From: Enoplolaimus lenunculus
Taxonomy: Eukaryota; Nematoda; Enoplea; Enoplida; Thoracostomopsidae
Reading direction: 5' to 3'
Assembly: GCA_030248215.1 (NCBI GenBank)
Contig: JASANG010002922.1
Span: 124,001 to 188,000 of the forward strand
DNA length: 64,000 nucleotides
The notes under the pieces are model-generated. The model did no database searches, was not told where the DNA came from, and saw only the letters and a list, made by a program, of their open reading frames with translations. Numbering within the stretch: position 1 is the stretch's first letter; every line of letters starts with the position of its first letter. Positions 11,404-23,464 of the stretch are shown piece after piece. Made by a program: the position numbers and the translations under genes.

Positions 11404-13356
11404 ACAAATGTTGCGCAATAAGTAACTGAAACGTATCAATGTAAAGAATGCCGCAACTCAACAAATAAGCTTATAGTATTTTGCAAATTGAAAGCAACAA
11501 AAATATGTATACAAAAGTATAACATCAGCTTAAAAATTCCACGAAATCCCAACTATACTTTATCGGAGCTTTACATTTAAGCTGTGAATATTTTTATTTT
11601 CAGGCCTATAGTCAGCCCTAACAAAAGTTGCGCAATAAGTAACTGAAACGTATCAATGTAAAGAATGCCGCAACTCAACAAATAAGCTTATAGTATTTTG
11701 CAAATTGAAAACAACAAAAATATGTATACAAAAGTATAACATCAGCTTAAAAATTCCACGAAATCCCAACTATACTTTATCGGAGCTTTACATTTAAGCT
11801 GTGAATATTTTTATTTTCAGGCCTATAGTCAGCCCTAACAAAAGTTGCGCAATAAGTAACTGAAACGTATCAATGTAAAGAATGCCGCAACTCAACAAAT
11901 AAGCTTATAGTATTTTGCAAATTGAAAGCAACAAAAATATGTATACAAAAGTATAACATCAGCTTAAAAATTCCACGAAATCCCAACTATACTTTATCGG
12001 AGCTTTACATTTAAGCTGTGAATATTTTTATTTTCAGGCCTATAGTCAGCCCTAACAAAAGTTGCGCAATAAGTAACTGAAACGTATCAATGTAAAGAAT
12101 GCCGCAACTCAACAAATAAGCTTATAGTATTTTGCAAATTGAAAGCAACAAAAATATGTATACAAAAGTATAACATCAGCTTAAAAATTCCACGAAATCC
12201 CAACTATACTTTATCGGAGCTTTACATTTAAGCTGTGAATATTTTTATTTTCAGGCCTATAGTCAGCCCTAACAAAAGTTGCGCAATAAGTAACTGAAAC
12301 GTATCAATGTAAAGAATGCCGCAACTCAACAAATAAGCTTATAGTATTTTGCAAATTGAAAGCAACAAAAATATGTATACAAAAGTATAACATCAGCTTA
12401 AAAATTCCACGAAATCCCAACTATACTTTATCGGAGCTTTACATTTAAGCTGTGAATATTTTTATTTTCAGGCCTATAGTCAGCCCTAACAAAAGTTGCG
12501 CAATAAGTAACTGAAACGTATCAATGTAAAAGAATGCCGCAACTCAACAAATAAGCTTATAGTATTTTGCAAATTGAAAGCAACAAAAATATGTATACAA
12601 AAGTATAACATCAGCTTAAAAATTCCACGAAATCCCAACTATACTTTATCGGAGCTTTACATTTAAGCTGTGAAAATATTTTTATTTTCAGGCCTATAGT
12701 CAGCCCTAACAAAAGTTGCGCAATAAGTAACTGAAACGTATCAATGTAAAGAATGCCGCAACTCAACAAATAAGCTTATAGTATTTTGCAAATTGAAAGC
12801 AACAAAAATATGTATACAAAAGTATAACATCAGCTTAAAAATTCCACGAAATCCCAACTATACTTTATCGGAGCTTTACATTTAAGCTGTGAATATTTTT
12901 ATTTTCAGGCCTATAGTCAGCCCTAACAAAAGTTGCGCAATAAGTAACTGAAACGTATCAATGTAAAGAATGCCGCAACTCAACAAATAAGCTTATAGTA
13001 TTTTGCAAATTGAAAGCAACAAAAATATGTATACAAAAGTATAACATCAGCTTAAAAATTCCACGAAATCCCAACTATACTTTATCGGAGCTTTACATTT
13101 AAGCTGTGAATATCTTTATTTTCAGGCCTAATAGTCAGCCCTAACAAAAGTTGCGCAATAAGTAACTGAAACGTATCAATGTAAAGAATGCCGCAACTCA
13201 ACAAATAAGCTTATAGTATTTTGCAAATTGAAAGCAACAAAAATATGTATACAAAAGTATAACATCAGCTTAAAAATTCCACGAAATCCCAACTATACTT
13301 TATCGGAGCTTTACATTTAAGCTGTGAATATTTTTATTTTCAGGCCTATAGTCAGC
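11404..13356. repeat. Satellite array, nine units of 217 bp
   Basis: A head-to-tail array with unit starts at about 11404, 11621, 11838, 12055, 12272, 12489, 12709, 12926 and 13144. Units are nearly identical: I saw single-base differences and a few 1-2 bp insertions (12489 and 12926 units). Each unit holds GTTGCGCAATAAGTAACTG, a CAACTCAACAAATAAGC block and, at its end, TTTTTATTTTCAGGCC, which looks like a nematode splice acceptor. There is no open frame through the array. Such low divergence suggests recent amplification or gene conversion. Confidence 0.95.
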
Positions 13357-13397
13357 CCAAACATGCTTGGTGGCAGACATAAGTTTTACAGTGCGTG

Positions 13398-13604
13398 CAT
13401 TGCAAAAAAGGGAGTCAAGTTGACTCTCTCGGCAATAGGCTTTTCCTGACTACACAAACTGAGTCAAATTCGACTCCACCAGAGTCAAATTCGATTCACT
13501 ATGTCGCACGTTTGACTCTGGCGGAGTCGAGTTTGACTCAGTTTGTGTGGTCAGGAAAAGCCTATTTTCGAGAGAGTCAATATGACTCACCATTTTTTAC
13601 AGTG
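13398..13604. mobile_element. GAGTCA foldback element, copy 5
   Basis: Lies about 40 bp after the satellite array. Ends are slightly degraded (CATTGCAAAAAAGGG and TTTTTTACAGTG) and are flanked by TG rather than TA. Confidence 0.8.
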
Positions 13605-14900
13605 TGCGGTTATTTCAGAGAGCAACTATAACAAGCGAGCCTAAACTCCTGTAGGTGGGTGTGAAAATTATTCCATTGAACTGAGTCATATGTTGTGGTC
13701 TAGGTACACTGTTCGTTTGCTTGAATATGCATTTGAAACATCAGCAGTGTAGGTGGTTCTGCCACACTTAAACACATTTCAAATTAAAAACTAAAACTTA
13801 AAATAAAACCCTAAATCAAAACCACACCTTAAGGGAGTCCCTGGCTCCACCTAGTCTCTCTTAGAACTTAAGTTAGGCTTTAGGCGTTGCTACAAGGCGT
13901 AAAAATTAGTAAAACTATGCTATGGCGGCTGTGTCCGCAATGTCAAACTTACCTGGGCCGTGCGTGGCCGTAAAGTATCTGATGAATAGTGTTGCATAAC
14001 ATGTTGGTTATATTTTCGGCTAAAGACATAGCTAGGCTATGTCAGCACCAAAATGGTGCTTTGTGATTGGACATAATTGTTGTTGTCGTTGTAGGTATGG
14101 TGTTGTTGTGGCGGAAGTATACCGGGTGTGTGGCTCTGGACCTCAACCGCATAGCGGACACCCAATTGTGGGTGTCGGCGAAATGCAAATGAGGTCGAGA
14201 CGCGGATAGGGTAGCCAGGACCGGAATCATTCTAGTACTCATAGCTGGTGGAAACTGACGGATATTTTTGTGTAGTTGCGTTATACGGATTTTGCATTCG
14301 AATTACTTAGTACGGTTGGCGTGAAGGCGATATTTGGTAATTAGGTCGAGTTGAACGAGTTTAAGTATAGTCACGGTGGATTAAGTATGTGAAGGAAACC
14401 ACGGTGCATAGGTTCAATCGGAGTAGCGCAGGGCGCTTGGTTACCCAGTAAAGAATACTGGTGTTATGTGTTAAAGGGGGAACTTGGGAATAAACCGGAG
14501 AACCTGGGAAAAGTAGTTTAATAAATCTAACGGGGTTAGGTTTATTATTCTACAACGGCTGGGCCAAATCTAACGGGGTTAGATTGGTCGGAAATTTGGT
14601 GCGACTCTAACGGGGTTAGAGTGCACGGTTTAACAGGGTGTAATTCTAACGGGGTTAGAATTGCACGGATTCTGGAAAACGGCAAAAGTATTGGGAACGG
14701 TAAAGCAAGTGGCTGGATTAAACCAGATTCGGGCGTCGGCTTTAAGGATTCCGGCTCAGGTTGCCAGTTAAATTGCATAACCTGTGATTTACTGGTTAAA
14801 TATTGGATATTGGAATTATACAGGATTTGGGTTGGGGTTTTAATAAACGATTACCAGCCGCGTTTTACTAAATCAGAGCGATAAGCATACATCGAGGAAA
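13605..14900. other. GC-richer island without recognised gene
   Basis: This stretch is visibly less AT-rich than its surroundings (for example 14080-14240 and 14600-14780). It contains TGTTGTTGTCGTTGT-type low complexity near 14070-14110 and the hairpin cluster at 14521-14665. Short frames exist on both strands (14042-14242 minus; 14621-14884 plus) but show no motif I recognise. The base composition differs from the rest, so it could be an old insertion. Confidence 0.4.
14521..14665. other. Cluster of four CTAAC-GGG-GTTAG hairpins with covarying flanks
   Basis: Four copies of CTAACGGGGTTAG lie within 145 bp (14521-14545, 14564-14587, 14602-14622, 14639-14665). Each forms a CTAAC/GTTAG stem around GGG. 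Flanking bases differ between copies yet stay complementary: AAT/ATT, ACT/AGT and AATT/AATT extend the stems to 8-12 bp, with G-T wobbles in the first and last. Structure is therefore kept while sequence changes. This suggests an RNA or DNA hairpin function, or one hairpin repeatedly copied and edited. No gene assignment. Confidence 0.55.
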
Positions 14901-16215
14901 GAACATAACAGGAGATACAGGATACAGGTTAAGTCAAAATCACGAACTTCTCACAAGCAGCATGCATCGTCCAACTTTTACACGTATTTTCGACGAAAAG
15001 TGTATTAATTTGTGTGTTAACCGTTCGGAAGAAAATTTAATTGAAAGTTTGAAATGCATTGACAGTTTGGAACGAGTTTAAAAGGTCTGTGAACTCTGAG
15101 AAACATATTAAGTTCCCGAAAAAGGATATTGCCAAGGTTTTGAAACCCTGCTTAAGTATAACTTAGTGCTCAATAGGGATGTACGTACTAAAGTAATTAC
15201 TTACAACATTTTGCCGTTTTTAAATGCTAACTTAAGTAGATACTTCAGTCGCTAAAACTAAATTTGATATATTGCAGACTATAAACAGTTCCAGTGTAAG
15301 AAACTTAGTCTAAATAAAACTGCAGACTCATGGTGCATCTTTAATATATAAAGCAAAACTATGGTTTTCTTGTAATGAGTATGGCTGTACATTTCGCGTT
15401 TATTTGTTTTTGCTGAAAATTTAACTTTAAGTAAATATTTAAGTAAGATTCCTGAAACCCAGTCAATTCAATACCACTTTTTAGGTAATGTTTTAATGTC
15501 ACACAGAGGATCAAATGGACATTGATCTTGCGAACGTGTACCTCTAATCAACAGCGAACTTCTGAGCCCCGATTCAAAATTATCATCTCCACTTATGTTT
15601 CGAAATTTCTACCGCTATGTACCGACGACAAATCGTAGTTTGGAAATTTTCATACAAGTTTACGGCCAATGTAAAAAACAGGGGCTGAACAGTATTATAA
15701 GCGTATTCCTAAACCAAAGCCTAAGCAAAGGAAACAATCAATTGAAAGCTTTTTTTCAAATGAGTATCCCATCTGGAACCGTGAAACTGAGTCAACGTCT
15801 GGCCTTGTGAAAAGCTTAGGTTTAGGATTAGGTTTATGCTCAGATATATGCGTTGATTCTATCGCCATACTGTGGCCTGGAATCACGGCGCTGTTTGTAC
15901 TTTGTCCTATACTTAAAGTCATAAACTGCAAGTTATTGAAAATGTTTTTTGAAAACGTTAATACTGAACTTCGTAACGTTTACATTTGTGTACATTGTTT
16001 GGATTGTTATTGGTTCATTATGCAAATGAGTAGAAGCGAGCAAGCAACCATCTGTAAGACGCACTCGCTGTCTTGTGACACTCGCAACTACTGGTGCAGC
16101 GAGCAAACTCGAAATTAACTGCTTGGTGCAATATAAAAGACTGGATTGCGGTTTAGAACAAAGGTGTAAGTGGCTAAACATTTTTTACCAGCGCTGTGCC
16201 TTGCAAGCGGAAATT

Positions 16216-16470
16216 TTCCGCGGGTATACCCGCGTCAAGCTCTTCTTACCCGTTTTCGCCTTTTATTGGTGTCGCTACATATGCAGCTTTATTATGTCCG
16301 TAGCCGACACACCTTGCTGGGGGGCTAAGAAATTTTTAGGAGGGTATATAAGGGTATTCATTGACTTTACAAGCAAACGTAAAAAAATTTTTAGGGGAAG
16401 AAAATTCTTCCTTATTAAACTGAGAACTCTGCACCCCCTCTGGCTACGGGCCCGAGCCTGTTTTGCACGC
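16216..16470. repeat. Dispersed repeat with CGCGGGTATACCCGCG palindrome, second copy
   Basis: The palindrome appears at about 16219-16234, followed by GTCAAGCTCTTCTTACCCG as in the 10.5-kb copy. Further right, CTTGCTGGGGGGCTAAG and G/C runs resemble decayed transposon ends. Confidence 0.45.
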
Positions 16471-16861
16471 ACATGAGTTTGAGTTGTAATGCAGTAATAG
16501 TTATGTTTTCATTATATACCAGTTTTGATCTCGGGTATAATAACATTGAACTGTCAACTTTACGTACCAACGAACGCGAACAATTTCCAAAATTTGGTTC
16601 AATTTATAAACTTATAACTTTGAACTCGCAAGGGATTTTTAGATTTTACAGTTTCGCTCTAAACTGAAAATTCAAGTTCAACAAATTAGCCTAAATTTAG
16701 AGCTGACGCTTTCAAAGTTTTGTTGTTTGCTAGTTTTAGAAACTCTGTGCTTTCAATGACAAACGGACATAAATGTTCAAATCTAGGTTTTTCATCGTAC
16801 AAGTATCTGTTCGGGTTGCGCTGTGATCCTGGGGAATCAAGGACGTATCTCGAACTATTTG

Positions 16862-17090
16862 CGAGCTCATTTAAGGATCAGGGGCGGAACGTTTTTCTGC
16901 GGGACTGCGATAGAGTAAACTTAAACTTTAGAGTTTAGAATATAGTTGCATTCGCTTAGGCTTATTTTTATGTATAAGCTCGTTTTAATGCTTAGTCTTA
17001 AGCTTAGGTATAAGCTTTTTCCAACTGTTAGGCTTACGCTTAGGAATATGCTTAATCTACTGTTTTACGGCGCTTTTCTATACATTGGCC
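16862..17090 (+). mobile_element. TTAGGC-core element, main subgroup
   Basis: Starts at the GGATCAGGGGCGGAACG block and ends TTTTCTATACATTGGCC. Between them lie AGAGTAAACTTAAACTTTAG, degenerate TTAGGC words and GGAATATGCTTAATC. Confidence 0.7.
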
Positions 17091-17431
17091 ATATTTGCTA
17101 AACACGCTTCAAAAACTCTAACAGTTTGATACACCAATATATTAACCTCCAGTTCGGAAAATTTTGTATCCGCCACCGGCCTTTTAACAAATTAAAATTG
17201 TTCGTTAAATGTTTTCAAAATATAGAATTTGCTACTGAATTTCAGTTACATTTTGCATATACAACTCGGTATGTCAGTGTCTACGCTAAAAAGCTTATTC
17301 TGGTGCAGATTAAACCAGATTTGTATAAATTTCATACGCGTTTGCCTGTAAAACAAGATTTAATTATACTTTATTTGATTAACAAGATCTGCTACTCGCC
17401 TTGCGGTAAGTTTTATGTTACGCCTTAAATT

Positions 17432-17632
17432 GGCCCATGTTAATACTTTCAGGGCCATCCCGGTTTCTGGTGGGTTCGTAAAAGAGTAAGTTTACATTCT
17501 AGGCTATATTTTTTGCTAAGGCTTTAGGCTTACGCCTGGGCTTAGGAATACGCTTTTGCAACGCTTAGGCTTAAGGCTTACGCTTAGGAATACGCTTAAT
17601 CAACTGTTACGGCCCTAAAAGTAACATTGGCC
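17432..17632 (+). mobile_element. TTAGGC-core element, subgroup B
   Basis: Starts GGCCCATGTTAATAC and ends AAGTAACATTGGCC. It shares AAAAGAGTAAGTTTA and TACGCTTAATCAACTG with the copies at 2089 and 4641. Confidence 0.7.
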
Positions 17633-18149
17633 CTTAAAGTTATAAGCTTATATTGTTGGTTAATTAACCTGAATAGCATTTGTTTAGCATGCATGTATAG
17701 TATCAATTTGCTCAAAACCATATTCTTAAGTACACGGTTTTGCAATAATTTTGTTTGGAAATCTGTGAGACACTTGCAACTATAAGTTATCGATACAAAA
17801 ACTTGCACGTAAAATAGAGTGTAATACTGTGAAACATGCTTGAATTTCAAGTTGCTTAAGTTACATTATTAAAGCTGTAACACCCCACATACGTATTTTT
17901 GGCACTATTAAAGTTCAGTAATAAAAACAATTTTTGAAGCTATAGTAAGGAGTTAAAAATTAAACAATTTGTAAAACTCGGTTTGAAATTTTTTTGAGTT
18001 GTTTCGTAATCGAAAGTTAAAAGATCAGGAGGTACCATGTGTTATTATTTAGTTATTCCTTACGGTTAAAACTACTAAATATGGTTCCTATTGTTTTTAA
18101 TCTCAACAAACTTTGTTTCATGTACCTACTCGTCTGATCTCGAAGATCT

Positions 18150-18422
18150 GTCCCTTATAAAAAATAGGGGCGAAGGGTTGTTTCGTGGGTCTGGAATACA
18201 GTAAACGTTAAGCTTTAGACTATTTTTGCTTAGGCTTAAGCTCAGGCTTAGGCTAAGGCTAGGCTTACGTATAAGCTCATTCTTATTCTTAAACTTAGGC
18301 TTAGTCTTACGCTTAGGCTTACGTTTTACACTTAGGCTTATAAGCTCATTCTTTACGGTTTGTATAGCTTAGACTTAGGCATACGCTTATACTACTGTTC
18401 CTCCCTCGTTCTATACATTGGC
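18150..18422 (+). mobile_element. TTAGGC-core element, expanded core
   Basis: Contains AAAATAGGGGCGAAGGG at the left and CTCGTTCTATACATTGGC at the right. The core is extended, with repeated GCTTAGGCTTA words between 18225 and 18345, making this one of the longest copies. Confidence 0.65.
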
Positions 18423-19792
18423 AGAAATACCTATAGAGCCACTGCTGTCGCTGTTGTCCATATAGATTGAATTGTTATATTTTTTATTTGTCCTGCCTTT
18501 CTGTAATGTTCAACGCTTTAGGTACCGTCCATAAAATTCAACGTAGGCTTACCAACTGGTGTACTAATTTGGCCAAACGGGTTCAAAGGGGCTTAGCGCC
18601 ATGTTGAAAAATATTAGCTTGTCTACAAACGTTTTAAACTTGGATTGTAAATTCATTTGAAATACAGTCACGTTCATCGTGAAAATATTTTAGTCCCCCC
18701 AAAAGCTTGCTAAGTATAGCTACCGGCTTATAGTAAGGTATGACGAATGAAAGTTTAATTCTTATTAACCGCCGCATACCGCGGCCGGCATAGGACCTGG
18801 AAGTGAAATGTAACCCAAGCAATAAAACAAGGCGGTTTTGTTGACACGTTGTTGTTAATCATTTTTTCGTTTACGATTAATCAAAACCGTTACAAATCGG
18901 GTCATGGAGCCTGATAAACCAGAAAACCAATCGAGGTAAGCGTATAATATATACACTTTAACGTCCATTTATGACAATAAGGCTCTGTCTACGAAGTCTA
19001 TAAGCACAATCCTAAGCTTATGCCTAAATCTAAAGCCTCTCAGTCTCTAAGTCTACTTAAAACGGACAGTGCACTCAGCCTAAGCCTAAATATAAGCATA
19101 AAGCTTTCAGGTTTCTAAGTTGGCCAGTGTCTTTGTCTTCCACTGAGCAGTCGCCTACAAACCCATTTTCGGAAAATGTTAGGTCTGCTTTTTGGGTCCC
19201 AGGAGCGAAACGTCCTTCTGCGGACGGCAATAAAGTAAACTTAAGCTTTGGACTAATTTTTTTCCTACCCCTAGGCTTAGGCTTAGACTTAACAAAAATT
19301 CTTATACTACTGTTGCGGTCCTGTTCTAAATATTGGCCAGTTTTTGACCAAAGATCAAATTATGGGGCTTGAAAACATTACATCTTAACTTGTGTCTTAC
19401 CATTTATCTTTATCCAATCTCTGTTGGACAGTCCGCTTTGCGGTAAACAATAGCGTAACATAGAAAAACTCGCTTAATAAGGCGGAAGTGGCAAAATATT
19501 GGAGAATTCCACAGTCGGAGTCGGTGAACATTAAACTTCGTTTCATTAAAAGTGTCGGTAAATGTTACAAAATTGTTAATTTGCACAATCATTGGTAAAC
19601 CGAGGTTGGAAATTAGATGATTTCCGCAATAAATTATCAAACATATCAACAATTGTACACTAACAACTCGAAATTATAGCGATGCTGCCGAATATCCGTT
19701 TCCGTTTTTTTGTATTTTGACTGCTATAGATGTCCGTTTCCGGTGTTTGCATAACTATTTATTGTTTCTGTATCAAACACAACTCTGCAAAC

Positions 19793-19990
19793 AGATGGGG
19801 AGTCAAATTGACTCTCTCCGAAATTGGCTTGTCGGGACGACACAAACTGAGCGAAAGTCGGCTCCGCCAGAGTCAAGTTCGACTCACTGATTCGCGCGTT
19901 TGACTCTGGCGGAGCTGAATTAGGCTCCGTTTGTGTAGTCCCGAAAAGCCTATTTCGGAGAGAGTTAATTTGACTCACCATTTTTTGCAG
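19793..19990. mobile_element. GAGTCA foldback element, copy 6
   Basis: Somewhat diverged copy (left CTCTGCAAACAGATGG, right TTTTTTGCAG). Several GAGTCA words are mutated to GAGCGA or GGCTCC. Confidence 0.75.
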
Positions 19991-20284
19991 TATATTAATT
20001 CTATAATTCTAAATGAATCGAAATCAGATGTCAATTTTTTTACTAGATCCGCTACTAATTACATCCAATTACCTTTATAATTAAACAGTATGAAGTTGAC
20101 TTTAATTTGAAAGCAATTTCTTATAAAATTAGAAAAAAATTAATGTTGTATTTTGAAAAGAAACGAGCTTTTCAGCCACAGAATATCAGCAAATGGGGTT
20201 ATGGGCACTACTATCAGTTTGGCAGCAATTAAAGTTTTATGCAACTATTTTGAGTTTGACATTGATCTAGCTTTAGCTTGTTGG

Positions 20285-20458
20285 ACCCATTTATAAAACA
20301 CGGCCGTAGCAGTAGTATAAGCATATTCTTAAACCAAAGCCTAAACGTAACAATGAACATTCACTAAGCCTGTGCAAAAAAAGTTGGTCTAAAGCTAATC
20401 TTACTCTATTGCAGTCCCGCAGAAAACCCTTCCGTTTTTGATCTTTGCATGTTCCGCT
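20285..20458 (-). mobile_element. TTAGGC-core element, reverse orientation
   Basis: Left AAACACGGCCGTAGCAGTAG, right TTGATCTTTGCATG. TTAGGC words are mostly degraded (GCCTAAACG). Confidence 0.6.
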
Positions 20459-20559
20459 AGTTGTATATATGGCCAAGTGTTGCGTCTCTTTCGTTTCGTA
20501 CACAGCGGCAGCATAGTCTATCGGTATGCCCAAAGAAACGGAAAAGACACTCCCTCTTA

Positions 20560-21147
20560 TTCCGGGTTCGTTCCTATTCCGTTGCGATTACTGACTCGCT
20601 GATCAATCCTCAGCAATTTGCTTACTTGTTTTAAGATCCAATATTTTCGTCGCCTTTTTGACTGCTGACCCCATCCAACATTAATTCCTCGGCACTAAAG
20701 TGGCGTCCGCAGAAAATTATGTTCCGGAGGGGTGGCACCGAATAATTCTGAGGCGCCCCTACAATTGCAACTCAAGATTGTTTACTTTTACCCCGAGTTA
20801 ATTTGGGGGGTACCAGCCAAATTTGGCGGGGCATGGCTCCCCCCCTAATGCCCCCCTCCCCCGCGGAGACACCCGTGACAGCACGTCACTATCATCATAG
20901 TTCTGTATCAGCGTTGTGAATGTTTCGTTGAACTAGCTGAACCAGAATTAATAATAGATACGGCCTAATTTCATGATCAGCACAGTTGAAGTTTGGCTAT
21001 AAAAGTTTTTAGGTTCACCACTGAACAGCGCATGTGTAGAGATTTTCTCAAAGCGATATCTTTATTGTTTCTTTCAATAATTCACAAGCACTGCGGCCTA
21101 ACAGTTCATCCTAAGATTCGTTAAAACAGAGTTTGGGATACTGAGTG
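20560..21147. other. Non-coding stretch with C/G-run block
   Basis: No gene seen. At 20720-20875 there are runs of C and G (AATTTGGGGGGTACC, GGCTCCCCCCCTAATG), which could pair and may be a decayed element. The rest is plain AT-rich sequence. Confidence 0.4.
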
Positions 21148-21356
21148 CACTGCAAAAAATAGTGAGTCAAATTGACTCTCTTCGAAATAAGCTCTACGGG
21201 ACTACACAATCTGAGTCAAATTTGACTCCAACAGAGTCAAATTCTGCTCACTGGGTTGCACGTTTGACTCTGGCGGAGTCGAATTTGACTCAGTTTGTGT
21301 AGTCCCGTACAGCCTATTTCGGAGAGAATCAATTTGACTAATCATTTTTTGCAGTG
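21148..21356. mobile_element. GAGTCA foldback element, copy 7
   Basis: Full-length copy flanked by TG on both sides, ends CACTGCAAAAAATAG and TTTTTTGCAGTG. Confidence 0.8.
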
Positions 21357-21414
21357 TGTGTTCGTACTATTTAAGGATAAAGTTTAATTATGGTAGCAGT
21401 TGAAAATATTCTCA

Positions 21415-21750
21415 TTAACCCTTTCTCAAATGAACATATATACACATCTGAGAAGTAATTTTGAGGTAAATTTCGTACACTGCAAAAAATGGTGGGTCAA
21501 ATTGACTCTCTCCGAAATAGGCTTTTCCGGACTACACAAACTGAGTCAAAATTCGACTCCGCCAGAGTCAAATTAGTCTAAATGACTCGTTCAGTGAGTC
21601 GAATTTGACTCTGGCGGAGTCGAATTTGACTCAGTTTGCGTAGTGCAGAAAAGCCTAATTCGGAGAGAGTCAATTTGACTCACCATTTTTTGCAGTGTAC
21701 CCTGGTCTCATGGGTGGGAGGCGTTTACGATGACCACTCCGTAATGAAAG
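21415..21750 (-). mobile_element. piggyBac-like element with tRNA-like core, split by another insertion
   Basis: Left end TTAACCCTTTCTCAAATG matches the complete copies at 52205, 52500 and 53769. The core GGTGGGAGGCGTTTACGATG reappears after 21700. Between them sits foldback copy 8 (21478-21697), so the foldback inserted later. The right end is not found and the element seems truncated near 21750. Confidence 0.65.
21478..21697. mobile_element. GAGTCA foldback element, copy 8, nested
   Basis: Flanked by GTA on the left and TAC on the right. It interrupts the piggyBac-like element, so this family was active after that insertion. Confidence 0.8.
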
Positions 21751-22421
21751 TTTTAAATGCTACTCCCTGTGTGTCAGGGTGTAACCGGAGTTAAAAAATA
21801 CCGGTGCCGGAGCAGTAGGTCAACAAGATTTGCCGGATATAAAGGTGAAGCGGAGGAGAGGCGAAATTAGGTAGTTAAAATAATGTTTTTAATTAGCCAA
21901 TTTTAGCAAATACCTGTAAGATACCGTTAAATTTTTTAGTTCTGCGCATGTTTGTTACCAAATCTCGGCAATTTTTTCGTAAAAATTGTACCAAAAGTTA
22001 TAACGAAACGCACCAAACAAAGTCTGTAAAACTGTGCAAAATTTCATTACCGAAAATGCCGAAATCTCCGCAAGAAATTTTACCTGAGCCGAAGGTCGAT
22101 TTTTAACAGAAGCCGGAAGAAGACCTCAGATTCCACCATGCTGTGGGTATATTCCTCTATATCATTTGTATTTAGTCGGTCTGTTCCCTAGAAATAAATA
22201 TGGTGCCCGAATCTAAGCAAGTATTACCCTAAAGACTATAAGCATTACTATTACAAAAACAAGTGTGGGGGGGTGGGGTGTGGTAAATTTTTCTGAATAT
22301 TAAATTTACAATGCAATAGTATGAGGAACGTAAACAAGTACCCAATTACAAAAGAAACTAAATCCTTCCGCAATTAGTTTTAGGCTCTGCAAGAATTTCA
22401 CTTTGTTAGCGTATGACTGTA

Positions 22422-22550
22422 CAGTGCAAAAAATGATGAATCAAATTGGCAAACTCCGAAATAGGTTCTACAGGACTACACAAACTGATACTAATTCGAC
22501 TCTGCTAGAGTCAAACGTGCTACTCATTTGACTCATCATTTTTTGCAGTG
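22422..22550. mobile_element. GAGTCA foldback element, shortened copy 9
   Basis: Only about 129 bp. Both terminal arms (CAGTGCAAAAAATGATG and TTTTTTGCAGTG) are kept but most of the right inner arm is missing. Confidence 0.7.
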
Positions 22551-23464
22551 TAGCTGAGTAGCAGGTAATGGAAAATATTAATGTTCATTTCCTTTTTTCA
22601 ATCACCAGCGACTGAATTTTTTTGCAAACATTTTGACTGTTTGCAGCTGCAATTAAATTGTTTTATGCAGTGTCTAAAACTTGCTTGCGCAATCAATTTG
22701 CATGCGCTCAATTGATTATTTGTACGAATGTGGTATACACAAGTCGAGCCATGTCATGATGAAAGGTAAAAAACCTAAAATTTTCTGAGATTTGAGCTGT
22801 CGAACAAATAAAACTCGTTTTGCCACAGTTTTAAACATTTAATTTTCCATTCTGACAAAATGAATCAATATTAATGTTTATATGCTTTTTTCAAATGTTT
22901 GCTCATTTAAAAGTAACTACGATATATTGGCTTAGGAAAAGGTTTAGCCAAAAAGGCTAAGCTTAGGTTTAAGAATTTTTTTAAACCTGAGCCTAAGCCG
23001 TAGCTTGAACCTAAGCATAAAACTGCGAGGAGAATGGGTGCAAGGGCCTATTTGGATACTAGTTCTAGTCTTCAAATGAAGCGTGGCCCGAGTTATATAC
23101 ACATGAATGCGACATAACATTTTAGTGCAGCCGATGATGAACATTGAAGCTTCCGAACTCTAGTATACCCGTTATAACGTTCAAAAAGCTTCAGTAGACA
23201 TCACATCGAAACCAAAACCTTGAGTCAAAAATTTTTGCTGCCAGCTACTAAACTCATCAATCAATATGGGTGGACTTGAATTTGACGTACACTTTGAAAT
23301 TTGTAAATCACTTTATACTTACTCTTCGAACAATATTACGATGTAACGAAGCTTAAAAATAGGTCATTTTATTGCTTAACTTTGACAACAAGTATATTTA
23401 TTGAAATTGAATTTTATCTGCTAAATTTACGTTTAGAAAAATTGGCCTAAACCATTAGTCATAC

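Noticed and set aside
11404-13356. CRISPR array
   Set aside because: Units are 217 bp and almost identical along their whole length, with no alternation of short repeats and unique spacers. The host is eukaryotic.
16075-16476. 133-residue plus-strand open frame
   Set aside because: Crosses the CGCGGGTATACCCGCG repeat and decayed transposon ends. Composition is repeat-like.
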